The notes under the pieces were generated by a model that ran no database searches, was not told the DNA's origin, and saw nothing but the letters and a program-made list of their open reading frames with translations. Both the position numbers and the translations under genes were made by a program. From Capsicum annuum (taxonomy: Eukaryota > Streptophyta > Magnoliopsida > Solanales > Solanaceae), in contig NC_061119.1 in the NCBI RefSeq assembly GCF_002878395.1, forward strand, positions 40,128,127-40,192,126: DNA of 64,000 nt. Reading direction: 5' to 3'. This document shows positions 11,791 through 24,052 of this stretch, in pieces. Position 1 is the stretch's first letter. Every line of letters starts with the position of its first letter.

Positions 11791-12714
11791 AAAACTGATT
11801 TAAGATTCATTTTTTTTTTTGCAGGAATATAGAGAAGAAACGTGTCATCAAGCTTTAGCAAGAGTTCTGATGTCACGTAGCTCGGTTCTTGTAAACAACA
11901 ATCCTGAGAAACATGTGATCATCAATATCAAAAATCTAAATTCAGATTTTTATAGAGCTCTGAATATATAATCAATATGCAAGACAATGTAGAAGAAGAC
12001 AATCTTGTTTCTGTGTTTTTTTATTTATGTTACTTCTGTGTAATCTGTCTCTTTTGTTGTTACTTTGTAACATAAGGGTGAATTTAGGATGATGCAATCA
12101 GTGTAGCTGGTACTTTGGTAGAAACATTTTGTAAGAGCTTTTGTGTGTAGTACAACATTTGTTTATCTGCAGTGTTGTTTAATAGCCTGAGATCTTTTAT
12201 GTTTTTAACACTTGGGATATATATGTGTTTGGGACAAGAATTTTAATTCTTGTGATTCAAAATTGTGTATTCATTACTTAAAATTTTAAATAAAACATAG
12301 TAAAGCACGTGTATCAATCATATTTGGAGTTAAAAACATGAAGACAAAGGAAATTAAAAGTGCTATAAATACAATAATCATAGATAACCATTTCACTTTC
12401 ATCACTTTGAGGGAGCACTCCCCAAAATATGACTTGGAAGTACAATAGTATATTTTTAACTATGATATCCGAGATAACTTGCTTACACCTCAAATAATTC
12501 ATCGAACACTTAACAACCTCCCACTAACACATATATCGAGCAACTCTATCCTCAAAGACATTGAAAGATGAGAGACTTGGAACTACAATAGTTACTTAAC
12601 ATTTCTAAGCAAATGTCCTATTTACTACCTAGCTATTGAAAGTGCAAAGCTTTATAAAGGAAAGGTTGCACTAATACCCCTATTATATTGCAGAGACAAG
12701 TGGCGCTTGAGATA

Positions 12715-12960
12715 TTACAAAATAGAGTCGCATTCAACCTTCTGAGACTCTAGAACACATCTAGCAGTCTCTTTGACTACTTGCCCACTCACATAGTGCT
12801 TGTGGCACACGATCATATATATTTCTGCTCGTGCAATCAACTCCATCCTCGTCTTCTCTGTCTTCCTCAAGGTGAAAGAAGCACGTTCACCACAAAGTTC
12901 ATATCAAGCGGTAAGCTTGGTCACAGAATCAACAATAGGTATTATGTCAAGGACTGAACT
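12715..12960 (-). pseudogene. Unrecognised coding-like fragment carried by the MULE
   Basis: On the minus strand one frame runs about 82 codons with a single internal TGA and a terminal TAA at 12715. It reads like real protein: VDSVTKLTA, then [38 protein letters not shown] and [16 protein letters not shown]. The composition is balanced, quite unlike translated AT-rich DNA around it. The TGA replaces what would be CGA (Arg). I do not recognise the family. It may be a gene fragment captured by the MULE (Pack-MULE) or part of a MULE-encoded second protein. Confidence 0.45.
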
Positions 12961-13089
12961 AAAGCTTCTTTTGTAAAACCCAAAATATGAATCAAATACA
13001 GAATGATTACACTAGTAAACTCACATTCAGAACATCAATGCATTGAAGCAGAAACAAAACACTTTTCCAAAGAAGGAAATCAATGTGAT

Positions 13090-13550
13090 TAAGATACATA
13101 TATAAATGCATAAACAGATAACAATTTATACAAGATAATACAATGTGTATCTCTAAGCTTAAACATGTATCTTTTGTTTGCTTATTTCAATAATACTTAA
13201 AAAACACTAGATACATTTTAATGCATACTCAGGTAACCATTTATATAAGATAGTACAATATGTATCTTGGATGAAATAACCTGTATCTATTGTAATGCTT
13301 ATTTCAATAAAAGTTAAACAATACAAGATACGTTTAAATGCATTAACAGTAGACCCCTAATACAAGATAAAACAATATGTATCTATAAGCTTATAAACAT
13401 GTATCTTTTGTTATGTTAATTTCAATAATACTTAATAAACACAAGATACATATAAAATCATAAACAAAGAATTAGATATACAAGAAATTTTAAAACATAT
13501 CATACATGTCTAAATATGTATCTTGACCTAATACTCAACGTATCTGAACA
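13090..13550. repeat. Dispersed AGATACAT/GTATCTT words
   Basis: AAGATAC, AGATACAT and the complement GTATCTT recur every 30-60 bp here and again at 11150-11790, as in CAATATGTATCTTGG and AACATGTATCTTTTGTT. The spacing is irregular. The words fall inside the MULE and are not noticeable in its flanks. No gene in 12960-14438. Confidence 0.5.
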
Positions 13551-14850
13551 TGCAAATACATTTGAAAGAACAGACCTTCTTAAAACGCTTAAAGTTCATT
13601 GTTTCTCATCAAATGAAAATTCCAAATCAAACAAAATAAAGCAAATAACTTCCAACAAATTGAAATCATGTTCACAATAACGCTAGATGCATACTAATCA
13701 GAACGTTAAATTAAAGACGAAAGGATATCATGTTTTATTGTTTAAAGATTGAGGACACATAGATGTTAGAGCCAGTTAAAAAGGGTGGTCAGTCTATAAT
13801 AGAAGCCTACCTCAAGAATTCAACATAAATGAGAAAATAACATGACAATCATATAAGAAATAGAAGAGGAAATTGTAGTAACACTGCCATAGATATGAAC
13901 TAGTATAGATGAAAATAAAAATTTGAGTCATTAACCAACAAAAACAGGAACACAAAACTGAAAATAATAGCAAAGAAGAAGTCAACATCAACAACAATAT
14001 ATCCAGTATATTCCTGAATCTCTATTCAGAATGTTAATTCAAAACAATGTAGCCTAAACAAACGACAATCAAAGAAATTGCACAACAAAAAAATTGAAAA
14101 ATTACTTTGTAAACTCAATCGCAAAATTATTTTTTGAAAAAAAAAGTGTAAAATCAGAATAGAAGAAATTTGAAGTTGATTTTAGGGAGGAAATTTACCT
14201 TAATTCAAGGTTTGAATTAGAGAGAGAAATTGAATAGAAACTGTTCCTTGAATTAAGACATACAAAGAGAAGAAAATGGGTTAATTTTTTGTAAAGTTGC
14301 TACTTCTGAAAAGGAGATGTAAACTTGTATCTCAACTTTACCAAAAAATTATAAATGTCGGGATTTAAGTAATATTTTAGAAGTGGGGGCATTTTTAGTA
14401 ATTTAGAAGTGTAAGTTGTTCATTTAGGTAATTTTTTCTTCTTTTTACATGTTTACAGCAAACACATCAACAACAAAACAACCACCGCAATAGCTGTTAA
14501 CAAATCCAGCATACAAAATAACAACAAACAACGTTAACAACAATAACATCAACACTTTTAACGTCAACCACAGCAACTTCAACAGCAAAATCCATTCCTC
14601 AACAGTTAATAACGGCAAACCCCTAGCCATTCCCTCAAAATTTACCATATTACCCTCTTGGTACATAGATCTATGGCAAAAAATCAGAGACTTTCATTAT
14701 GTTCAGTCCTTGATTTACTTTTTCAAGTAAATAAATTAACTCCCAACGTTTTTTTTCTTTGTCTCACTATGGATTCCAATTTCTCAAAAAAATATTTCAA
14801 AATTCAGATTTGAAGTCCATGTTTTTCAAATCTGAAACCCTAATCCTTTC

Positions 14851-14861
14851 CCTATAAATAG
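14851..14861 (+). promoter_or_regulatory. Probable LTR core promoter (TATA box)
   Basis: CCTATAAATAG inside the presumed Tat/Ogre LTR, followed by the G-rich leader GGGGGTTTAGAGGTGAAG. This is a canonical plant TATA box. Downstream leader sequence to about 15080 is consistent with the R region. No gene follows. Confidence 0.45.
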
Positions 14862-16129
14862 ACATTGGGGGTTTAGAGGTGAAGAGGAGGATTTTCTGGG
14901 GGAAAATTTGGGGGTTCTGGAGGTGCGCACCTCTAACCCTACGCAACCTGAAAAATTTCAGAACATTCTCAAAGTCCGTCCCAAATTGTTGTAATTCCAT
15001 TAAAGAATTAAAACTCCAGTGGTGGAAGTTGCAATAAAAAAAGCTCGTCGTTTCGGTTCTAGCCCCACAAAAGGTAATATCTTTGGTTTTCCTCTATGTG
15101 ATATTTTGGAAATTTTTTGACGGTTTGACTATTCATTGATGTTGGAAAATTATTTTCGGATGATGGAGATTGTGTAAAGGCTTCACCTTTGGCGTCCTTT
15201 CTTTGTGTTTATTTGTTATACTAAAATTTGAATACCACGATCGTGAGACTTGTTGATTTGTTGATATTGGAAGTCATCCGGTTGTTTGGTAGACTTAGTA
15301 TGGTGGCGCTGTTGAGAATTCGAAACCAATTTTGTTTACATTGATTGTGTTTTATTATAGCATTAAGTTAAGGAAACTCTGAACATTTGTTCCGCTTTCC
15401 GGTTTGATTTGAATACGTAAAGGGTTTCAATTTTTTTTATTACTGTTCTTTTTGTGGTTGAACTACAATTTCGATTTGTTGAACATACGATACATGGATG
15501 TAGAGCTTACTTTGTATAAGTCCATTGCTCCAATTGTTTCAAGCTTAGCATCCAATGAGAATGCCTTCAGCCAGAATTTTGCAAGTGCAATGAATAAAAG
15601 TGGCAAGCATTGATGTTCTAGTTGGAAGTGCTGGAGAAATTAGGAAAATTGTGGGGTCTTTAATCCCACAAAATTGTTGCAATAAAGAATTTGGCATTAT
15701 AATATTTATTTTACTAAAAGTATTATGTGTATGTTTTCGCTTTATTATATGTGGAATTGTAAAATAACTTGGTAAATTATCTATGACGCATATATGAAGT
15801 CAGTAAAAGAGACTAGTGAATATTTTCTCTTTTGGCTAATAATGTTCATTACTTTTCTGGCAGATTAAATATTATTGCCTTTTGCTCTTACAATGTGTAT
15901 GTGATCGTGTTGCCTTTGTTCAAAATATATACATGTAAAATATTTTACACACATAGTGAGTTGCAGAGTGTTTTAAACCAATCTGATAAGTAAGTTGTTT
16001 GTTTCGAGAATTTATTTGGGAAAATCATTGACTTACTCTAATTGGATGTCATCATTAGTTGTGCATTTTCACCGGAGCTTGTATTAATTCTTTATCTTTT
16101 TTGTATTGTTGTTATTGCATGTGACATTA

Positions 16130-17130
16130 TTGCCCGAGTCCACACGGACTCCATTCTCTGCATTTCTCATGATAAGAAAATAAACTACTAAACACGAAAT
16201 TACTCCTAAAAAAACAAAAATCAGCAACTAGAGAAGAGTAGATGAAGAAGAGAACACACGGATTCAAACCAAAAGAAGAGAAAATTGCATAAATGTAAAA
16301 GATAGATAGCGAGACATACACCTACACCCATGAATAGTTCCAAAGTGTGTATCAAACATCAAGACACACAACACCAATAGAGGATAACACTATACTCTTA
16401 GGTGGACACAAAGGGATCAACTCCTCAAGCACCCACCTTTCTTGCCAAAATGTCAACTCAATTGAATCCACACTCAAGCTAACCCTAGTTTCAATGTGTT
16501 TTCCAAGACCTACACTACAATGACTTTTCCAAGCCCTACACTAAGGAAAGAAAATACAATTTGAGTTTCACTCAATTAATTCTTCAAAAACTAAGGAACA
16601 TAGAAGTCTAATTATCTATTTATACTTATTACAAACAAAGACTAAAATACTCTTAATGAAGGGTGCTCCTTTGGAGTGTAAAAGAAGAGTTTTAAAAGAC
16701 TATAATACCCCCAAGTTGAGGTGCCTTTGGAGTGTATCCAAGGCTGCCTTAGAGTATATTCATGGTCCCTCTTCACATATTAGCAAGTATACTCACTCGG
16801 ATGAATGCCACATGCTCTCACGAGCCTCCATCTTCATAAATGGCGCCTTGTGTGTTTGGACTTGATGAATAGCGCCTCTTTCATGCTCTCAAAATCGAGT
16901 ATGGTTCATTCTTCAAGGCTTATGATCCTCGGGTTAGTATCAAGGCAAACATCCAAGCAACCTTCCACGCACAGGATTGCCTTATGTCTTGCTCAAAACG
17001 GGCCTTCCTTGCATATTCGTGTGCCCTCGAGGTGACCAAGTCTTGAGCCTTTAGGTGTTGGCCTCCAAAGAAGTCATCAAAAGCTAAGGTGGCCATTTTA
17101 TTTGTATCAATGGGCCAAAGGGCCCTACAT
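16130..17130. other. Unassigned block, possible insertion in the LTR
   Basis: About 1 kb of higher GC and different texture from its flanks, containing CCAAGCCCTACACTAAG, GGAGTGTAAAAGAAGAG and GCGCCTTGTGTG. Frames such as 16656-16865 are short and carry no family words. I could not find terminal repeats or a target duplication, so it may be an old LTR or simply part of the host LTR. Confidence 0.3.
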
Positions 17131-19393
17131 CTTCTACGAGCTTAAATACCTTATTTTTTGAGGAAACAATCGCTGGTATACACAGTATACAGTTGATATA
17201 CCAGGTTTACAGATTAAAGGTGGCTGGTATAAGCCAAGAGAGCACGCATGGTAAAGCCTTACGCAAGCATATTGGGTTTTATATGCTCATATACAGTGTG
17301 TATACAGAAAAATATAAGGCAAAACGAGGTTGTATATAGCTTTACACAACTGCATAAATGGACCAAAAGTCCATTAAAAAATGAGCTCAAAAGCTGGCCA
17401 GATTTGGGAAAAGGCCCAAACTTTAATTCTTCTTATTCTTGTAAATCCTATTTGATTATGTGCTTGTATTAAATTATTACTTTGGTTAGTCTATATTAAT
17501 CCCCTTGGAATCGTTATTTTTCGTTTGTCTCTGTATTTTTTTCATGCGTATTTTATTTTATAGCGCGATGTTCGAAATTAATAAAATATATTTTCTTTAT
17601 ATTTTTCCTTAGAATGAGCTTTTAAAAAATCAAGATTGTGTTTTATTTTATCAATATGTTAAATTAGTTCATTTAAGTTAAAAAAAATTCTCAACGACCA
17701 AAATCAATTTCCTTTGCGAAAGATAAAAATATCTTCATTAATTAGTCAAGGTTCATAACTCGTTTAAATTGATACTTTTCCTTTAAACATAGATACTTTT
17801 TTTATGAAAAACGATATTCAAAAAATCACTTTCTTTCTCCTTTTTATTTGAAAGAATAATATATGAAGAAAACGGGCTTAGATCAACCTTCTTTACATGA
17901 AATTTTCTCAAGTTAAAATAGGATCAATTTTTGCTTGATTGAATAAATGTCATTTTAAGTCTTCAACAAATAGTTAAAGGTAATATTTTCTATAAAATCA
18001 ACCTTTTTGCGAAAATTAATCACTTTTAATTAGTCAAGTTAGTTTTTTTTGGTAAACCGTTTTAAACGGATGCTCCTAAGTGCCTTAAAAACTTTCTTAG
18101 AGCGTTAATTGAACTTTTACCCTGTTTTTCTAGTTTTAAAGGTTTATTTCTGTTTTTGAACTTTGAAACTCTTTTAAGTTTTTCCTTGATTTTTTTCATA
18201 AAAAACAAGTGATGACTCTGTGAATTTCTTGAAATTATTTGAAATTTTCTTGAATCTTTGAAATAGTTTTAAGAGGTCAAAACTATTTTCTCGCCAAAAT
18301 AAAATTTGAATGGGATAAAACAATTATTATAAGTCCTCTAAGTATTAAAAATCATCAAGTGCCAAAGCAGATATGTTGATCTGCTGCCTTCTTTGGTATT
18401 TCTTCATTGATCCTTTTCTCTCTGTTTTAATTTGTTTGTCTTATTTTTCTTAATCTAATATATATTTTTTAAAAATATGTAAAGAATACGATAAATTACA
18501 ATAATTAACAACTTACAAAATTTAAAAGATATAAATATTAAATTGATTTTCAAAATTATATCGGTCCACTTAAATTGGACTAGAAGAAAAAGTATTATAA
18601 ATCACAATAATTCAAAACTTAAATTATTTTTAAAATATAATTGAGTATCATGCCACAAAACTTTGATTTAATCTGTTATGTATTTCAAAAAAATACGTAA
18701 AAAATATTATAAATCACAATAATTAACAACTTACAAAATATAAATATTTAACTAACTCTCAAAATTATATTCTTGCCGCTTAAATTGAAATAGAAGAAAA
18801 ATTATATCATCGCTAATTAGTTATTATAAGTCAGCTAAGTATTAAAAATTAATAATATTTAATAAAAAGGGTAAAATAAACATAAAATAATGAATTAACT
18901 ATTGATATTTTGTGATGTCTGCTTCAGCTGCTACAACCATAATTTTACTTTATCATTCCTAATTAATTATTTTAAGCCCTTTAAGTATTAAAAAATTAAT
19001 TATATTTAATAAAAAAATGTAAAGTAGACATAAAATGATAAATTGACTTTTAATGTTTAAAAGTAACTCGATGTCTTATATGAGGCCAATTTAAATTTTT
19101 CCACGAGTATTTTTTATAGTAATTTTATTATATCATTTTTAATTAGTTGTTATAAGTCATTTAAGAGATGTCTGTTTTGTTGCTTCAATCGTGATTTCTT
19201 TATATCACTACCAACTAATTTTATGTGCATCTAAGTATTAAAAATTATTAATATTTCATAAAAAGGTAAAATAAACATAATATGATATGTCAGCATAAAA
19301 TATTTGTTTGACTATCAAAATTATATTAGTACCATATAAATTACAAACATATATTATTTAAAAATGAAACAAAAGTATTGTAAATCATAATAA

Positions 19394-19530
19394 GAGAAAA
19401 GACATCACCTCCCCCCCCCCTCCCCCCTTAATAAGTTTAAAGTGAATTATTATCACCCCTAATGCTGACGTGAAATTTTTTTTAAAGAAAAAAACATGTT
19501 TTTTACTTAAAAACTGAGATGTCCCACTTT

Positions 19531-19566
<36 letters not shown>

Positions 19567-22200
19567 TAAAAAAAGTGATAACTACACATCTTAGCAAATA
19601 TAGACTCTTAATTACTCTATTTAGCTTAAGTTTTAATTAATTACAATTCATAACTCCCTCTTGCCTATTAATTATTCCTAATTAGAAGTCATAGTCTCTC
19701 TCGTGTATTTTATCTCTTTTTCTATTTTTTCTATTATTCTCTTGTTCTTTTTCCTTTTTCAATTTTTTTTCTTCATTTTTTCTTTTCCTTTTTTGTTGTT
19801 TTCTCTTTCTTTTTTCACTTTTTTCTTTTTTTTCCTTTTCATTTTTTCTCCTCATTTTCTTTTTCCTTTATTTGTATTTTTTCTCTATTTTCTATTACTC
19901 TCCTTTTTTTTATATTTTTTTCCTTCTTTTTCTCTTATTTTTTCTCCTTCCTTTTTTTTCCTTTTCATTTGTACGAACTAGCAAACGCAAATACAAGTGT
20001 GAATCATAAAATACAAATACAAATGTGAACTATAACATACAAATACAAGTATGAACTATAAAATACAAATACAAGTGCGAACTATAAAATACAAATGACA
20101 TACAAATACAAGTGTGAACTATCATTTGTATTTTTTAATTATTGAAAAGGAATGATTGATTTTCTTTCTACGAATACTTATTTATATTTATTTATACGAG
20201 TTGTATTTATTGATACAAATAAATACAATTAAAATTTTTATACAAATATGTATTGTATTCGTAAAATCATATATTTCATTTGTTTGTAATTGTATTTGTA
20301 TCAAGTGATATTTATTTATTTACAAATATGAATGATAATTTTGATATACAAATACAAAATGGTACATTTGTGTCAAATGATACATTACATATTTATATAT
20401 TTTAGGATCAATAAAATACAATTAATGCATTTACTTGTTTGTATACAAATATAAATGATAAATTATACATAGTCACGGCTTAATACAATATGCAATCAAC
20501 TTACAAATACAAATACAAAATAATTCTTTAAAAATAAAATGATATCAACGAAAATAGAATACAAATACAAGTATAAACCAAATATAATCTAACTATATAA
20601 ACACAATAAAAACATAATATAAATATAATCCAATATAATATGTAGTCAATTATAAAATACAAATACAAAATAATTCTTTAAAATACAAGTGCGAATTATA
20701 CATAATATAAATGATGGTGCAAACTAACAAATACAAATACAAGTGTGAACTATAAAATACAAAAATAAATGCGAACTATAAAATATAAATACAAGCGCGA
20801 ACTTTAAAATACAAATACAAATGCAGTTGTATCAGTGAATACAAAATATAAATAATGGTGTGACTGCAAATACGATAAATAATTATGGTACTTACGTTAT
20901 CATCCATGACTTATGCTCCACTAGTCATTTTTTTCTAAAATACAAAAAATATAAAATAGAATAAAAATGATAAAGAAAATAAGTACAAAAAATAAAATAA
21001 AAAAATCAAACAAGAAAAGAAAAGAAGAAAGAGAAATAGAAGTTAGAAATTAAAGAAAGAAAAAAACAAAAAAAAACAAAAAGAAAGAAATGGAAAAAAT
21101 AAAAATTGGAAAAAAGAAGAAGAAAAAAGGGGGAAAACACAAAAAAATAAAAAATGAAAATAAATAAATAAGTGCAGTGTTTTGGCAAGAATAAATATGT
21201 AGTGTATTTATGTTTTTTTTATGAATACAAACTACTGAGTAAAAGTGAATTCAATGACTGAAAATCGAATACAGCGGCTATAAATGGTAATTATGTAAAA
21301 TGTGGCTATGGAAGGAGGGTTTTATAGCAAATTGTTGTTATTTCTGAAAGATCCCCTTAAAAAAATACCCCTTTCTTTTTCAATGCCCCCCATCCCCTTT
21401 ACCTCTCATCCTCACCCCGCATCACACACCTACACCCCCACACCCCGTACCCTTTTCTTCTCCAATACAACAACACCCATTAATTTCCCCATTAACAACC
21501 TCAAACACATTCTCCAACAACACTCTCCTCCAATTTTTTTCATTTTCCTCCATTAACACATTCTCCAATAAAGAAATTGAAGACACTGAATTGCTTTATT
21601 GATTCAATTCGAAGAACAACAAAACTAGAAGAAATTTTCATAACTTTTATTTTTAAAGTCCATCATTCCTTTTCTATTCTTTATTTATGTCACTTGTAAT
21701 AAAGAAAAATTTTAGTATTTTATTTTTGAAAATGATAATTGTTTACATTTTCAAGAGTGAATTTGGTGGTTGGAAACGTTGAGAGAGTTGGATTGAAGGT
21801 TGAGACGGTGTTTAATGGAGGAAAATTTTTTAATTTGATGTCTTTGTAATTGTTCTCTGATAGTGTTAATTAAAAAAAATGGAAAAAATTGGAGATGGGG
21901 TTGGGGTCTATTTGTGGGAGTGGGGATGGGGGAGGGCTGGAAGAGGAGAAAGAAAGAGAGGGTGGGGTGGTTTGAAGAAGAAGGAAAATGAGGGGTGGGG
22001 GTGGAGGAAAATAGAAAAAATTGAAGCTGGGGTAGGAAGTGTTAATAGAGGAAAATAGAAAAAATTGGAGGTTAGGTGGGTTTGATGAAGGAGGAAGAGA
22101 GCTGGGTAAAGGGGGGCGGGGGGGATGGTTTAAAGAAAAAGAAAATGGGGTAGGACTTTTTTTAAAAATAAGTAAATAAATAAATAAATATATATAGAGA
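19394..22200. mobile_element. Fragments of an element related to the 7.5-kb MULE
   Basis: 19394 starts GAGAAAAGACATCACC, then a C tract, CCCTTAATAAG and CACCCCTAATGCTGACGTGA. These words also form the inner part of the right terminal repeat at 8940-9069. At 21780-22190 the phrase TTTAATGGAGGAAAATTTTTTAATTTGATGTC repeats 8657-8690. Between them (about 19573-21301) is an unrelated insertion. I find no matching right end or 9-bp duplication, so this is a broken relative rather than a whole element. Confidence 0.5.
19573..21301. repeat. Insertion with pyrimidine-rich left end, purine-rich right end and ACAAATACAAGTG core
   Basis: 19690-19975 is almost pure C/T on the plus strand. 20930-21160 is almost pure A/G/AT with GAAAGAAAAA words, so the ends are roughly complementary. 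Between them GAACTATAAAATACAAATACAAGTG-like units recur about ten times (19980-20110 and 20700-20830). This fits a terminal-inverted-repeat element with low-complexity arms, but I cannot fix its ends. Poly-Phe or poly-Lys frames here are artefacts. Confidence 0.4.
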
Positions 22201-22587
22201 GAGAGAGAGAGTATTACAAAAAAATTGATTGTGAAAATTTTAGCTGTGCTAGGTTAATTGGTACGGAGAGAGTATTCATATCTTATTAAAAAAATTTGTT
22301 TAAAGCATTATAAATCACATAATTAACAACTTAAAAGATATAAAATATTTGGTTGACTCTCGGAATTATATCAGTGTCACTTAGATTGGAATAGAGAAAA
22401 AGTATTATTAAAAATTTAAATTATTTTAATGATTGATTATTTAAATTATATTTTATCACATAAATTGAGATAAAAAAAATAGCATACTAGCACGGGCCTT
22501 CTATGTCTAGTGTAAAAATAATTCAAGCCATTGGAATTTGTCCTTTAGCAGATTCGATTTAGGTTTTAAAAATATATTAGATAATTT

Positions 22588-23230
22588 AAGGACCCATTTG
22601 GCCATAAATGTTTTTATTTTTTTTTTTTTTGAAAAATTATTTCACTTTAGTGATAATTGGAGTGTTTAGCCATGAAAATTCCAAATCGAATTTCAAATTA
22701 TTTTTGAAAAAGTGAAAAGAATTTTTACTTGTTTTCACTTTTTTCCAACTTTGATTTCAACTTTATTTATTATTACAAATTACCCTATTTTTTTATTTTT
22801 TTTTACAAAAATACCCTATTAATTTCATTCAACAACTGAAGTTAAATGTCTAACTACCAATTGCCCACTTCTTAATGCTTTCATCGATAAAAGACTTCAA
22901 AATTGAAGGCAACTTAAATTTGTTACTTCCTCCTCAAAATCTCCTAATGATACAATTGAACCTTAATCCGTCCATTCTTGCGACTCTTTATGTAACACCA
23001 ATAACAAAAACAACATTATTATCTTCTCTCATGTTTGATTATATCTTGTATATTAGTTAAGTTGCGTGATTTTGATAGTTTTTAAAAATTGAAGGTATAA
23101 AATTATATTTAAAAACTCTTTCCAAAAGTCTTTAAAAAAATTATCTAAAGGACATAGCCAAACACAACTCCAACTCCAACTCCAACTCCAAAATATTTTA
23201 GTTTTCATGGCGAAATACCTACTAAGAAAA
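22588..23230. mobile_element. MITE candidate of about 640 bp with TTTGGCCAT ends
   Basis: The left end GGACCCATTTGGCCATAAA and the right end, reversed, AGGTATTTCGCCATGAAAAC are similar. Sub-terminal words TAGCCATGAAAATTCC and GTTTGGCTATGTCC (reversed) also mirror each other. A (TCCAAC)n microsatellite lies at 23167-23190. GGCCCGTTTGGCCATG-type ends are common in plant hAT-like MITEs. I did not find an exact target duplication. The frames 22875-23060 and 23053-23238 are not genes. Confidence 0.45.
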
Positions 23231-23367
23231 CTAGGCAATTCACACTTCTATTGAAAGTTTGAGACTAATTGAACGATTAACAAGTTATGACATTTTTTTT
23301 GCCTTTTTGTTGAAGAATTGTTATTGTGATGTCTTCATTTTTGTGGTGCTTCTTGTTATCTAATAGT

Positions 23368-24052
23368 TCTCCTATATAATAAGTGAGAATGATGCAGCTG
23401 AATTAGGTTGCTCGTGGTTGACATTCCTGCTTCAGTTGCCTCAATCGTAATTTTATTATATTATTCTTAATTAGTTATTATAAGTCATTTACGTATTAGA
23501 AAATCAATAATATTTAATTAAAAAAAAACTAAAATAGATATTTATGATATGACTTCAACTGCTTTAACCGTGATTTTACTATATCACCTATAATTAATTA
23601 TTATAAGTCATCTAAGTATTAAAAATTAATAATATTTAATTAACGAAAAAGTAAAACAGACATAAAATGATAAATTAACTCTTGATGTTTCAAATTAACT
23701 TAATGTCTTATATGGGACCACTTAATTTTTTTCATAAGTATTTTTTATAATAATTTTACTATGTCACTTCTAATTAGTAGAATAGAATAAAAAAATTATA
23801 AACCACAATAATTAAAAATTTAAATTATTTAAAAATATAACTGACTATCAATGGCATAAAAGTTTGGACAAAGAGAGTAACTATATTATTCAAAAAATAC
23901 ATAAAAAAGCATTATCAATAGTTAACAACTTAAAATATCTAAAAGCATATTAAAAATATGATTGATTATCCAAATTCTATTTATGTCACATAAATTGAGA
24001 TAAAAAATAACATCTATTAGACCCGTGCTAGCACGGCCTCCTCAATATCTAG
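23368..24052 (+). mobile_element. Short non-autonomous Helitron
   Basis: The 5' end TCTCCTATATAATAAG lies at 23368. The 3' end carries the perfect palindrome CCGTGCTAGCACGG (24023-24036), 12 bases, then CTAG (24049-24052) followed by T. A hairpin about 11 bases before CTRR is the diagnostic Helitron terminus. The interior is AT-rich and shared with the neighbouring Helitrons. No coding capacity. Confidence 0.75.

Larger units (their letters stand above)
10616..14438. mobile_element. MULE of 3.8 kb with 9-bp target duplication and internal coding fragments
   Basis: Flanked by TTCTTTTTA at 10607-10615 and 14439-14447, an exact 9-bp target duplication. The ends GTATAATTTACCTATAT and, reversed, GAAAAAATTACCTAAAT match at 13 of 17 positions. 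Inside are an exon-like piece that resembles the N-terminus of a MULE transposase (10976), an intron-like stretch filled by a 170-bp tandem repeat, and a separate coding-like fragment on the minus strand (12715-12960). No catalytic DDE domain is present, so it is non-autonomous. It lies inside the Tat/Ogre LTR. Confidence 0.78.
9900..18209 (+). repeat. Tat/Ogre-type LTR, with nested insertions
   Basis: Starts TGACACCTAATTTTTTTCCC (9900). It carries a core promoter at 14851 and ends near 18200, just before TGATGACTCTG, which resembles the TGGCGACTCTG primer-site region of this group. Downstream the words CTCGCCAAAATAAA also fit the 5' internal part. After subtracting the 3.8-kb MULE and perhaps 1 kb at 16.1-17.1 kb, the LTR would be about 3.5 kb, reasonable for Ogre. 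14.45-16.1 kb and 17.15-18.2 kb show no gene. The boundaries are inferred. Confidence 0.5.
18350..22510 (+). mobile_element. Helitron, split by MULE-like debris
   Basis: The 3' end at 22492-22510 reads CTAGCACGGGCC, 8 bases, then CTAG followed by T, the layout of plant Helitron ends, although this hairpin is degenerate. The left part (18350-19390) shares the phrases TTATAAGTC..CTAAGTATTAAAAATTAAT and AGGTAAAATAAACATAA with the cleaner Helitrons at 23368 and 24093. The two parts are separated by 19394 to about 22230. The 5' TC end was not located. No Rep/helicase, so non-autonomous. Confidence 0.55.

Noticed and set aside
14445..15000. Minus-strand frames in the LTR leader
   Set aside because: No family words, and the plus strand has the TATA box and leader of an LTR.
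19703..19981. 92-codon Phe/Leu-rich open frame
   Set aside because: It is a translation of a C/T tract with no start context or family words.
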